Assembly: GCF_023159225.1 (NCBI RefSeq)
Contig: NC_063161.1
Span: 122,302,958-122,366,957 of the forward strand
Reading direction: 5' to 3'
From: Perognathus longimembris pacificus
Taxonomy: Eukaryota > Chordata > Mammalia > Rodentia > Heteromyidae
DNA length: 64,000 bases
A model generated the notes under the pieces. The model made no database searches. It was not told the DNA's origin and saw only the letters and a program-made list of their open reading frames with translations. The translations under genes and the position numbers were made by a program. Shown here piece after piece: positions 1 to 10,085 of the stretch; within the stretch, counting starts at the first letter, position 1; each line of letters starts with the position of its first letter.

Positions 1-3000
1 AATGTTGTAACTTACTTGGGCTGTCTTTCTAGGAGTAAAAGTTCCTCTGGAGTGGTAAAACTGTGATGTCGGAGGGAGCTTAGCTAGGGCTCTGCTGCTT
101 CTCTGCCGTCTTCCCAGAAGTCCTCAGTTATTCAGTTTTAAAAGAATGAACTAATGAGGTATTATGATAAATGAACTGAGCCAAGCACGGATATTTAAAT
201 ATTACATGGATCTTACATACATTTGTGAAGTAAAAAATATCAATCTCAGAAGTAAGAGAATAAATTGGTATAAGATAAAAGGCTGTAGGAGACTGAGGAT
301 ATCTTGGTTAAATAAGACAAACTTCCAGTCAAACAGGAGGAATAAATCCAGGAGATCAATTGTCCAACAAGCTGACCACAATTTTTTGCTAAAAAAATCT
401 GAAAATTGCTGAGAATAGATTTTTAAATGTTCTTGAAAAAAATTGTAGTTAGGTAATATATAGGCTAAGCAGGTTGATGTAGCTATTCCATAATATATAA
501 ATATCAAACAACATATTGAACACAATAATATATGTATCATTTTTACCTATCAATCAAAATGAAGAAATAAGAGGAAAAACGGTTGGCAGAGTTTATATGT
601 ACTGATTTTTTTCTAGAGGGATAAACTTATAATGGTATTCTCATTAATGTTTTAGTAACATCTATTTAGAAAATCTAGCATAGCAAGTGCCAATTCCATC
701 TTAGTGTTTTCTTGTATGGATACAGGCTTTCTTAATGACCATTTTAGTACTATTTGAAAAAGAAGGAAAATGAAATGTTTTTATTTCATACTTGGAATCA
801 GAGCTTTGAAGAAGTTTTAAGATCAAAACAATGTAGCAAACAGGATGTAGTAAAAATTAATTCTTATCTTGCTACATTTTAGAACATCTCTGGCTGTGTA
901 TTTATATTCATACATATAGGTGGAGGTAGATAAATTGATACCAGATAGTGTATGTATTATACTAGAGAATAAGGTCTTCAACCTTACGATGTGCTATCAA
1001 TGTACATTACTTTGGAAAATCTATCTCTTTCACAACACAATTTTCAGCATGTATCAATTCAGAGTAGAAGTGGGTATTAAAAGGATAGGACTATGTAGCT
1101 GACATTATCATATATAGTAAGATCAAGTAAATTCATCAGAAGAAGACAAAATCTTACAGAATCATGGTGAGACATGTGCATATGAATCAAGAGCAGAGCC
1201 AAGAGTGCTCTAATATAAAACTGTCATGTTAATTACTATATAGGAAATGAACATTTATTAATATTACTTAAGTTCTATTCTTTCTTATTGAGAATTCCAA
1301 GAAATTTTAACTGAATGTTTATTTCATGCAGAATCAGTAGCTATTTGAGAAAACATTCAAAATGCAAGAACCTAGAAAGAAATTTACCATTTATTTTATT
1401 GTAAAAAATGATTACTGTTGCAAATCTCTCTTTTCACTTTTAAAGGAATAATAATTCACATTTTGTAAGTGAAATTTTATATCCTAAGATTATAGGATCC
1501 AACTTATCCAAAATTTATATTCCTTGCAAAATTCAATCTATCCTATCAAGAATTTGTACATCATCCAGTCTTAAAAATCTCTGAGAGAAAAATAGACTTC
1601 TACTGTCTGTTTCTTTACTTTTTTCCTCCACCTTTTATTTTCTCCCTCATTTCTACTCTTTTGTTGCTTGGTTTTATTCAGTTTTATTGTTAGGAAGAGA
1701 AAAAGGAGTAGGAAACAAAGAGGAAATGCTGTTTTAACGTGCCTATTTTTTTTTCGTGTGGCAAACAGTAGCTATCAATGGGCTCATTTGGAGTTCTTCT
1801 ATAGGCTCTACAATGATCTCCTTAATTACAAATTTCTTGAGAATGTTCAATAGTGTCCAGAAATAACCAACTATCCATCTCTACTGACAGATAATCCTTT
1901 AACTTCGTATTACTGGAGACTCACTATAGACACAGCTATCAAGTCACACTTCCATCAAATTCTCTTAAGCCCAGTTACTTTTGAGATGCATAAATAGCTC
2001 ACAGAGAACTCATGCATTTTGGTAGAGCCAAAAGTTTAAACTTCAGTGCTACCTCATATTCTATTGCTCTAAAAACATATCTGATAATAAAGACTTGCAT
2101 GAATGAAAATCTAATTTTTACTATTTCAGAGGTTGTAGCCCAAAGTCATTGCTTTTATTTCCTGACTTTTATCCCTGTGTTGAAGGGCAATATTAGGAAG
2201 GGGGGGAAGGTGATAGAGGAAAACCTGTTCACCTAACAGCAGCCAAGAAAGAAGAATAAGAGACCACAAACAAGGTATACCCTTCAAAGGGAAGGCCTTG
2301 TGGCCTCCTTACTCAACCAGGCCCAACCTCCTAACAATCTTTCAGCTATGCAGTAACCCATTAATGAAGGCAGTGCTGTCATAATCCAGTCACCTCTCAA
2401 AAACTTCACTGAGTAGGGATAAAGGCTCCAAAGCATGAGTTTTCAGAGGAAATTTCACATCCAAATGCCAATAGGTTCCATCTGCTTCCTATTTTCCACT
2501 TCCCTTGCCCTTCTGTCACAGACAATATCATTCAGATTCCAACCTTAGAATCACTCAGACATAGGCCAAGTAGCAGTCTTTTGATTCATATACAGTCTAA
2601 TTGCCACTGGATGTACACCAGGCACTCCTAAGAATTTCCTCTCTTCTCTATGCTCCAGTCTCAAAATGAAATAAATGACTATGTCTCTGAAACTCAGCAG
2701 ATATCCAGCTGTGGTGAGATGCTATTTTTTCTTGTCTTGCAAGGAATTCAAATCTCTGAGTGATTCTTTTGGAGATTATCATACATTTCTCCAAGGTAAA
2801 AGAGAAAAAAAATAAATATTTTTCCAAATTTTGTGACTTGCTCTTCCTATGATTATCCTTATAAATCTTGATTATTCAATCTTCTGATTATGTAGAATAA
2901 AGAGAAGGTAAAATATGAATTCAAAGGTTCTTATCCTTAGAGATAGTTTCTCAATTTTAGAGTAGAGTCAATCACAGTAACAGTGGGAGATTGCAGTAAC

Positions 3001-3419
3001 CCACTCTTATCAATAGATAGATCATCTAGGTAAAAAAATTAACAAAGAAAGCAGACTTAAACTGGTCCTACATTAAATCAAATGGACTTACTAGATATCT
3101 ATAAAATATTCAATCTAATAGCCATGCAATACATTCTGTTCAGAATCCCGTGCAAGTTATTTTTCCTAAATAGACCACATTGTAGTAAAGTCAAATATTT
3201 CAAAGAAGTTTTTGAAATTACTTGAATCATGGCAAATGAGAATGAAATAAAATTTGGAAAGTTCAAGAAAGAAAATATACAAGCACCTGGAGAATAAAGA
3301 ATGCACTTTTGAATTGTTAGTGGATCATTACAAATTAGAGGAAATACAAAACTCCTGCCATCAATCAAATACTAATGAATACAGCTGGGAGCCAGTGGCT
3401 CAATGGCAATTTAAAGTAG
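1..3419. other. Unrecognised AT-rich intergenic sequence
   Basis: No gene, tRNA-like box or datable mobile element was recognised here. Open reading frames are short (under about 115 codons), lack any family resemblance and are what AT-rich DNA gives by chance. The stretch around 2300-2470 has the feel of an old interspersed repeat but I cannot assign it to a family. Confidence 0.6.
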
Positions 3420-3985
3420 TTTATATGATATTGAGTCAGAATGGTAGTCTCTCAAAGTTAAAAAACAGAAGCATTATATGAAACAGTTGCACTAGCTGTT
3501 GTACATATCCAAAATAATCAGTCCGTTATCATAGAGATATGTGCATGCTCATGTTTATTCAGTATTCATAAGAGTCAAACCAATGAATGAGCCTATAAGT
3601 GGATTAATAAAGAAAATTTAGCATATATACACAAAGGATTATTCATCCATAAAGAAGTACAAAATCATGTTGTTTATAGAAAAATGAATAGAGCTGGTAT
3701 TGCCATATTAAGATGAGTGAAACAAACATACAAATACTATGTTTTCTGTTATATATGGAATCAGGACTTCAAAAATTTGGAGAAGAAAATTGAATGGATG
3801 AATTATTTGGGAGAGGAAAGAGACAAGTAGGAGGGGGAAAGAGGACAGAAGATACTACTAAGGGGATAAATATAGTCAAAGTTTATTATATACATGTATG
3901 CAACTGTCAGATTGAAACATTTTCCTATGCAATTAATGTACACTAATATAAAACATAAAAGGTCATTAAGGTTAAAAAAAAGTAT
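3420..3985 (+). mobile_element. Old LINE-1 fragment: end of ORF2 and 3' UTR
   Basis: The segment reads as a decayed L1 ORF2 carboxy-terminal end. It holds the usual succession of a GTTTATTC...ATTCATAAG stretch, ATTCATCCATAAAGAAGTAC, a GAAAAATGAAT...GAGCTGG stretch, and a TATATATGGAATCAGG segment that marks the start of the 3' UTR. It ends in an A-rich tail near 3975-3985. No reading frame survives. The sequence resembles general mammalian L1 more than the young L1 copies at 10.1 and 17.9 kb, so it is an older layer. The 5' limit is uncertain and could lie up to 200 bases upstream. No target duplication was found. Confidence 0.7.
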
Positions 3986-4518
3986 AAAAATCAGCCCTGC
4001 AATAAAAGAACACAGCTCACTAATTTCATGTAACTAATTTCATGACATCAACATGAAAGCCAAAGTACAAAGGAACAACCATGTTAACATGGTAGGAAGA
4101 GAAACAACGCTGTCAACTTGTCATTTCCCATCCTGCAACACTAAAAAAATTAAAAATAAAAAATCCTTTGTAGATATAATTAAAGGCCTCTTGTAAAAAT
4201 ATAAAAAAACTAGAAAGTTCATCAGAAAGAAAACTTCTACTATGAAAACTCTTAACATTCTTCAGGTAAGGATTTTCATACCACATATAAATCCCAGATG
4301 TACAAGAATAAACAATAATAAAAAGGTGAAGATAAATAAACACAGTGTCTTCACATAATTAAATATAATTAAAATATTAATTGGAAAATGAGACTTCTAA
4401 AATAGAGACACGATACTATTCCAAGAAAGCACTAAAAAAATCAGAAATAATAATTTAGGAAAATCTGAAAATGAACCACAATCACACAATGAATACAAAA
4501 GTAGTTATTCAAGAAAAG

Positions 4519-4634
4519 CTTGGAATTGACACCATGGCTTAAGTGGTACAGTGCTAGCCTTGAGCACAGAGAGGCTCAGGGACAGACCCCAGGCCCTGAG
4601 TTCAAGCCCCAGAACCAGAAGTAAAAAAAAAAAA
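4519..4634 (+). mobile_element. Solo Geo-type SINE monomer (old)
   Basis: This is the right-hand monomer of the IDL-Geo SINE found on its own. It has an A-box-like TGGCTTAAGTGG, the GTGCTAGCCTTGAGC core, a CAGGCCCTGAG segment and a B-box-like GAGTTCAAGCCCC, then an A tail. No left monomer precedes it. It differs from the young IDL-Geo copies at many positions, so it is probably older. A further IDL-Geo element has landed immediately downstream of its tail. Confidence 0.75.
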
Positions 4635-4648
4635 CTGGACTGGGAAAG

Positions 4649-4848
4649 TAGCCTAGTGGTAGAGTGCTTGTCTAGCATGCATGAAACCCCGGGTTGGATT
4701 CCTCAGCACCACATATGCAGAAAAAGCCAGAAGTGGTGCGGCTCAAGTGGTACAGTACTAGCCTTGAGAAAAAGGAAGCCAGAGACAGTGCTCAAACCCT
4801 GAGTTCAAGGCACAGGACTGGCAAAAATAATAATAATAATAATAAGCT
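4649..4848 (+). mobile_element. IDL-Geo SINE with 10-bp target duplication
   Basis: A dimeric SINE. The left ID-like monomer begins at the A box (TAGCCTAGTGGTAG) and carries a B box with one change (GGTTGGATTCC). The right Geo monomer begins near 4733 and ends at about 4821. The A-rich tail has become a short (ATA)n run at 4824-4845. The 10-bp direct repeat ACTGGGAAAG flanks it at 4639-4648 and 4849-4858, which supports retrotransposition. The first dozen bases seen in full copies (GGGGCTGGGGATA) are missing. Divergence from the consensus-like copies suggests moderate age. Confidence 0.8.
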
Positions 4849-5234
4849 ACTGGGAAAGAAACCATGATAGATTTTTAAGAAAACAGCCCTCTCAGCTTTA
4901 CCAAAACTTTGAATCACAAAAACCAGAAAATAGTCTTTTAGTAAGGTTTTGAAGTCACAATCTAGAGTCAAGTCACTATACAGAAATTAGTGGCTTGTGT
5001 AGTGTTCCCATAATCCTCCTGGTGACTATGGTGAGATGAGTAGAAAACCATTTTGAAATCAACATGAACCAGAATGACAAAACCTGTAGGTGAAAGGCCA
5101 GAGTTATGGCATGGACAGAAACTAAAGACAAAGCTCTGCCACAAGACTCTGTTGCAGCTTAGCATGAGTTGAATGTACAGTAAGTTGGGAGTTGGTGAAA
5201 GCCACAAAGATGTGGCAATCAAAAGCCTGAAACA

Positions 5235-5560
5235 GGCCATGTATGGCAGTTCATACTTGAAATCCCATTGACTTGAAGAGCAGAGATAGATGGGATGATG
5301 CAAATTTGAGGCTACCACAGGCACAAATATATTGAGACTCTATCTGAAAAATAAATTGGGAATGGTGGGTCATATGTGTATTCCCAGCTATTCAGAAAGT
5401 GCTGGTAAAGGATCATGGTTTGAGGCTGATCTTAGGCAAAAGCTTGTGACCCTACCTGACAAATAACTAAAGGGAAAAGGTCTGGGATGTGTGTCAAGTG
5501 GTAGATTCCTTGCATAGAAATGCAAGGCTTTGAATTCCACATTCATACCATGAAAAGAAG
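5235..5560 (+). mobile_element. Old composite SINE (7SL-like monomers plus tRNA-like monomer)
   Basis: Three decayed units follow one another. A 7SL/B1-like unit begins around GCCATGTATGGCAGTTCATAC. A second 7SL-like unit begins at about 5358 (GGGAATGGTGGGTCATATGTG, then CCCAGCTATTCAGAA). A tRNA-like unit at about 5485-5560 contains TGTCAAGTGGTAGATTCCTTGC and a weak B box (GCTTTGAATTCCA). The same order recurs, in reverse, at 58.4 kb and, less completely, at 39.1 and 63.8 kb, so this is a repeated family and not chance. Its name in repeat libraries is unknown to me. Confidence 0.5.
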
Positions 5561-5589
5561 AAAACAGACAAAAAAAAGTTAGAACTGAG

Positions 5590-6024
5590 TTGCAAGTAGA
5601 AACTGCCAATGCAAGCCTACTTGGTGTGAGAAAAGTGAGGAGAAATGTTGGAGTGGGAAGAGCACCAGCAACACTGAAACCATGTGGGTATAATGGAAAG
5701 CAACCTAAGATTGGGCAAAAGTTTGGTGGATATGGAAGTCTCCACAGACCGAGTAGGCAATGGGCCCAGGGTTGACACCAATGGGGTATGAGTCTTGAGC
5801 AAACTGGCAAGTCAGGATCTGCTGCCCTTTGGGAGCCAGAAAGGCACGTTGTGAACAGCACCTTCTGTCACCGTGCTATACTGGGGTTCTGGCTCAGATC
5901 TTGGCAGGGGCTAGTGGGGTGCTGGACCTCTGAGCAATTCGTTGGACTGCACAATCCCATCTGGCCGAACCTGTCCAGGCCTATAGAACTCTATGTTGTA
6001 GAAGAAGACAACTCATCAATATGA
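5590..6024 (+). other. GC-richer segment, possibly an L1 5' UTR remnant
   Basis: This stretch is visibly richer in G and C than its surroundings and contains TpG/CpA-rich text typical of methylation-decayed CpG sequence. It ends in ...GACAACTCATCAATATGAAGAAAC, which resembles the end of a rodent-type L1 5' UTR running into an ORF1 start region. No long frame survives: the best plus frame is about 60 codons and the best minus frame about 157 codons, without family resemblance. Alternatives are a processed-pseudogene fragment or another LTR or 5' UTR. The 7SL-Geo SINE at 6034-6427 cuts it off downstream. Confidence 0.35.
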
Positions 6025-6033
6025 AGAAACACT

Positions 6034-6048
6034 GATTTTCTGTTGTTT

Positions 6049-6115
<67 letters not shown>

Positions 6116-6150
6116 CTTTCTTTCTTTCTTTCTTTCTTTCTTCCTTAATT

Positions 6151-6221
<71 letters not shown>

Positions 6222-6427
6222 CTCTTTTGCCGGTCCTGGGCTTTGAACTCAGGGCCTGGGCACTGTCCCTGAGCTCTTTTGATCAAGGCCAGCACTCTAA
6301 AACTTGAGCCACAGCACAACTTCCAGATTTTTCTATGATTATTTAGACATAAGAGTCTCACAGACTTTCCTGCCCGGACTGGCTTGATCCTCACATCTCA
6401 GCCTTCTGAGTGGCTGGGTGCCCGGCT
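6034..6427 (-). mobile_element. 7SL-Geo SINE with an expanded tail
   Basis: Read on the minus strand, this SINE starts with a 7SL/B1-like monomer (GCCGGGCACCCAGCCACTC..., then GGCTGAGATGTGAGGATCAAG). It continues into a Geo monomer (GTGGCTCAAGTTTTAGAGTGCTGGCC ... GTGCCCAGGCCCTGAG, GTTCAAAGCCCAGGACCGG). Its tail, on the left in plus orientation, is a roughly 180-base (TTTC)n/(GAAA)n tract. The 9-bp direct repeat AGAAACACT lies at 6025-6033 and 6428-6436, with imperfect matching continuing beyond. The duplication encloses both SINE and microsatellite, so the microsatellite grew from the SINE tail. Confidence 0.75.
6046..6222. repeat. (TTTC)n microsatellite
   Basis: A nearly pure TTTC tetranucleotide array of about 44 units, interrupted near 6113-6118 and 6141-6149. 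It is the polypurine tail (GAAA on the minus strand) of the SINE that follows. The long frames of alternating F/L/S or K/E/R codons across it are artefacts of the repeat. Confidence 0.95.
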
Positions 6428-6589
6428 AGAAACACTATTTTGTTTTTTGCTTTTATTTTAATTACTTTTGCTGTTACTTTTATTGTGTTATTTTTTCCTC
6501 AATTTATTTGTACATATTTTATTTTGTGCCCTCTCTTAATAATTCTATTACTTTCCCAACATAATTTTCTGTTTTGCTTCCTTTCTTCA

Positions 6590-7206
6590 TTTCACCATCC
6601 TCCATCTTTTCTTTGCTCAATTATTAATGTCTATAACTTTAAAGAGATCCAACTTCTCATTAGAATTCTATAAATATATTGCTTTCCTTTTTAACTTTAT
6701 CTATGTTTGTTTTTTTAATTGTTGATTGGTGGTGGTGCCATTTGAATCTCAAAATTTATCCATTTTGTTTGTTTTCCAGTTCATTGGATTACCAGACTTC
6801 AAAATATTACCTAATGATCTTCTAAATTCCTTGGTATTTGGATGTTCCTTTTGTAAACCCTAATTTATTAATTTGGGTACCCTTTGTTCCTTCCACTAGT
6901 TTGGCTAATTACTTGTCAATCTGGTTTATCTTTTCAAAGAATTAACTGTTTCATTGACATTTTTGTACTGTTCCTATAGTCTCCATTTCATTAATTACTG
7001 CTCTAGTCTTTGTTGTTTCTTCCTATCCACAAGTTTTATTTTTCTAAGACTTTGAGGTAAATGGTTAGGCTATTTATTTGCTGTAAGTATGTTCAGTGTA
7101 CGCTCTCATAACTATATTTCTGTAAATTATCTTTTCTCGTCCCCTTAACCCTAGGAATTATTAAAATTCTTACTTGATTTCTCAACCCAGTTTTTTGTTC
7201 AGTCTC
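6590..7206 (-). mobile_element. Ancient LINE-1 ORF2 fragment, part 1
   Basis: On the minus strand this reads as decayed L1 ORF2. Landmarks in plus orientation are CTTGTCAATCTGGTTTATC followed by TTTTCAAAGAATTAAC (reverse of the F-E-K-I-N-K-type linker between endonuclease and reverse transcriptase), then a TTTCATTAATTACTGCTCTAG stretch and a GACTTTGAGGTAAATGGTTAGG stretch. Numerous stops break every frame. A solo LTR interrupts it at 7207. The upstream boundary is approximate because the 6.4-6.6 kb stretch is T-rich and unrecognisable. Confidence 0.65.
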
Positions 7207-7762
7207 TGTCAGGGTGCCCCTCTACAGGGGGCTGGATCTGGGAACTGAAATGACGAAAATCAGGACATGGGGGATGCAAAGGTGAATGAACCAATGCACA
7301 CTATTTTAGGAGGGCCTAGACTTATATACTGTTTTAGGAATAGGGTGATAAGACATCAGTTTACAACTTCAAGAGTAAAGTTCAAACAAAAAGATATACA
7401 TCATAAGATAAGATTTATCTAAGCATGGCTACATCTGTCAATACATTATAGGATTAGACTAGTCAAGGCACTGTTACATTATCCCTTAACTACTTGTTTG
7501 CACTGAGTTAACTATCTTAGCCATAAAACTCCCCCCACACAGTAAAAAACCCCTCCCCATGTAACTGAGTAAATAAATTTTCCAAAGAACTCTCTTATCA
7601 GGGAAGGAATGTCTCATGATCAAATGGTTTCTTTTGGCCATCAAACACAGAAAATTCCTTAATGGAGGTGTTCCCCCATTGGCATATTAGTTTGCTAATG
7701 AGGCTTCAGAAAGTTAGTGTTGAGGCTGAGTCCACCACAGGTCAGAGCATCATTCTCCCACA
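7207..7762 (-). mobile_element. Solo LTR of an endogenous retrovirus, 6-bp target duplication
   Basis: The element begins TGTCAGGGTGCCCC and ends ATTCTCCCACA, giving the TG...CA ends of a retroviral LTR. It is flanked by AGTCTC at 7201-7206 and 7763-7768. Removing it plus one copy of the repeat restores a continuous ancient L1 minus-strand text (...GTTCAGTCTCCACATATTTG...). No internal retroviral sequence follows, so it is a solo LTR of about 556 bp, expected from LTR-LTR recombination. A 6-bp duplication is usual for class II (ERVK-like) elements. Orientation is inferred: on the minus strand a TATATAAG box lies roughly 115 bases before the 3' end, a plausible U3/R boundary. On the plus strand the only AATAAA is at about 7571. 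Family assignment is not possible by eye. Confidence 0.75.
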
Positions 7763-7768
7763 AGTCTC

Positions 7769-7830
7769 CACATATTTGTACTGTTTTTATAGTTTCTCTT
7801 GCTGAAAAATTTAGAGATAAAAGAGAAATA
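7769..7830 (-). mobile_element. Ancient LINE-1 ORF2 fragment, part 2
   Basis: This continues the minus-strand L1 interrupted by the solo LTR: CACATATTTGTACTG...TAGTTTCTCTTGCTG matches the L1 text expected directly after the break. Its far boundary is vague. Confidence 0.55.
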
Positions 7831-8129
7831 AAAAAATGCTAAGCAATGTTTTTAGTTTTGCTGGGCAAACTGCTTAATAGCAGTTTAGGAATGGCAGAAA
7901 AATTGAGTCAGAGAAAAAGATACAGAGAATACATGTATGAGAGAGAGAGAGAGAATCTTATACATCTGTCTAAAACCATAAATATAATCATGGTAGAAGT
8001 CCAGGGAAAATGAAGAAAAATGACAGAAAACTGTTTTATAACATAGCTAAAATCTCCTCAAATTTGGCAAAAATAATTTTAATTCATATAGTCAAGAAGC
8101 TTCAAGTAAGGCATGCATGAGTCCACAGC

Positions 8130-8430
8130 TGGAGACATTATATTAACTTTTATAAAACTAAGACAATGAGAACATCGTAACAACAGCACAAGAGAAAAAT
8201 AACTCACCACTTACATGAACAAAAACAAATCACAATTAACTACTAACTTCTCATCAGCAACAACAAAGTCTGAAAAGTAGTGAGAAAATTCAACAGAAAG
8301 AAAATATAAACAAGTAAAAGTAAAACAAGAAATTATCCAGTCAAACTGCCCTTTAAAATTGTGAAATACTGACACAGTGTGATTGGGACATAGAACATCT
8401 CAAGAAATCTCCCCAAAACCCTTGGAAAAA
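8130..8430 (+). mobile_element. Ancient L1/HAL1-type ORF1 region remnant
   Basis: The text ACAAGAGAAAAATAACTCACC, CTTCTCATCAGCAACAACAAAGTC and CCAGTCAAACTGCCC, in that order, recalls the carboxy-terminal part of an old L1 or HAL1 ORF1, where a 'cut sites - second domain - paths to Y-P-A-K' order is usual. All frames are broken. It precedes an ORF2 remnant of the same orientation, so both could belong to one ancient element. Exact family and boundaries are uncertain. Confidence 0.45.
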
Positions 8431-8845
8431 ATAAGTGATTTTAGCCAGGACTCAAGATAAAAAGTGTACAAATGCAACACTGTGTATGAGTAATTAACAT
8501 TGTGAACTGTCAAGAATTTTAACATTTCTTTTGTATAACAGTTCTAACAAATTAACCACTTGGATATAACTCTAACAAAATAACTATAGATGCTTTTATG
8601 TAGAAAAGTATATGATACTGAAAACTTAAGAGGGAAGATTTAAACAACTGGAAAATCATTTATCAAATGGTTCATCAGTATTATAATTTGGTTGTGAAAC
8701 AACTGCACATTCTTAGTGTAGATGTTAATTCTTGTAACAAAATATTAGCAACACTAAACCACAAGCATGAGAAATATTTATATCATATGGACATGGAGGA
8801 TCAGCTCTGAAAATGCAAGATTGGCTTAATATAAAAGCAATTAAT

Positions 8846-8985
8846 GTGCTGGGCATGGTAGCATACACACTTTACAGAACATAGAAGGCTGGGGCAGAAG
8901 GATAACAAATTGAATGCCAGGATGCCTAGGATGCAAAGTAAGTTACAGGAGAGTCTTGGCCACATACCTAATGAAGAGGTAATTT
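8846..8985 (+). mobile_element. Old 7SL/B1-like SINE
   Basis: GTGCTGGGCATGGTAGCATACAC, then GAAGGCTGGGGCAGAAGGATAAC is a degraded B1/7SL-type monomer in plus orientation. It is inserted in the ancient L1 ORF2. The right end is not sharp; no clear duplication was seen. Confidence 0.55.
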
Positions 8986-9680
8986 ATTTACTATATTAAT
9001 AGAATGAAATACCAAATGATCTCAAAAGAGAGAAAACCTAATAGTAAGGATTAAAATCTCTAAATGAGTTAGAAATAAAAAAGAAGAATTTCATCAACCA
9101 CACAGAAGATACAGTTTTTAAAAAATCTACAACTGATACCACACTTATTAAAAACAGATTAAAAACAGATCTTAAGATTGGGCTCAAAAATATATGTTTA
9201 CTCACAAACCATCTTTTGAAAGTTATACTGAGGTGCCATTTTGTGTAACAAAACAGTACTAATAAATTAAAGGGATCCACATGTAAATGGATTAAACTAT
9301 ATTTGTAAATAATGTCGCACTGTATATAAAATATACTAAGTAATTCACATTTTAAAAAACAGCTTACAAATGATGGTTACAATTCACTAAACCACACAAA
9401 GGCCAATTAAATATCTATATATTATCAATAAATCACTCATATATAAAATTAAGCAACAACTGCATTCACAAAATCTTCAAATTGGAAGCTCGAAGGTAAA
9501 CGGATAACTGAGCTTGAAAAGGCACCAAAGCAATTCAACAAGTAATGCTGGGATGTTTTAGACCTTTATCTCACACCACACACAAAACTAACTCTTATTA
9601 GGTAATATACCCTATTATAACAGCTGAAGCTGTTAGACTTATAGTATACATGGAAAACAAAAAAAATTCTCATGACTTTA

Positions 9681-9878
9681 ATTTTTTTGTGTGTATGTGT
9701 GCCCATCCTGGGGCTTGAATTCAGAGCCTGAGCAATGTCACTTAGCATTTTGGCTCTTGGTGGTGAATTCTAGAAGAGTCTGCCAGATTTTCATGCCCAG
9801 GCTGGCTTCCAATCTTGATCCTCAGAGCTCAGCTTCTTGAGTAACAGGATTGCAGGTGTAAGCCACTGGCATCCAGCT
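9681..9878 (-). mobile_element. 7SL-Geo composite SINE
   Basis: On the minus strand a 7SL-like monomer (GCTGGATGCCAGTGGCTTACAC, ACTCAAGAAGCTGAGCTCTGAGGATC, GCCAGCCTGGGCATG) is joined to a Geo monomer ending in GAATTCAAGCCCCAGGATGGG. A T-rich and (GT)-containing tail lies at 9681-9698. It is inserted in the ancient L1 ORF2. The Geo half has lost its A-box match. Confidence 0.7.
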
Positions 9879-10085
9879 TCTTCCAGCCATAATTTAAGCA
9901 AAAAATCAGATAAAATATCCAGATGAAACTTTATTTTTAAAAATGATAAATTCCCTATCAACAAAATTAGATATTTTGTGGTTTAAAAGGTACTGTTAAG
10001 AAAATAAGAACATAAGCAAATTGACTGAAAAACATTGCAAATTATGTATCTCCTAAATGTTTATTCCATAATATAAAGAGCCCTT

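Larger units (their letters stand above)
8540..10085 (+). mobile_element. Ancient LINE-1 ORF2, host of nested insertions (left part)
   Basis: Decayed ORF2 text runs along the plus strand. The segment around 8737-8835 (ACAAAATATTAGCAACACTAAACC ... GCAAGATTGGCTTAATATAAAAG) corresponds to the start of the reverse-transcriptase palm. The 9000-9250 region follows after a SINE. The segment 9560-9680 (GACCTTTATCTCACACCACACAC) corresponds to the post-RT region. The segment 9990-10085 (GCAAATTATGTATCTCC ... CATAATATAAAGAGC) corresponds to the region before the C-terminal domain. It is interrupted by a 7SL-like SINE (8846-8985), a 7SL-Geo SINE (9681-9878) and a young L1 at 10086. It resumes at 12856. 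Confidence 0.65.

Noticed and set aside
5388..5861. 157-codon minus-strand frame
   Set aside because: Spans the end of an old composite SINE and the start of the GC-richer segment, two unrelated units, so it cannot be one gene.
6043..6394. Frames of alternating F/L/S and K/E/R residues
   Set aside because: Produced by the TTTC/GAAA microsatellite.
7207..7762. Complete endogenous retrovirus
   Set aside because: No gag, pol or env-like sequence and no second LTR; it is a solo LTR.
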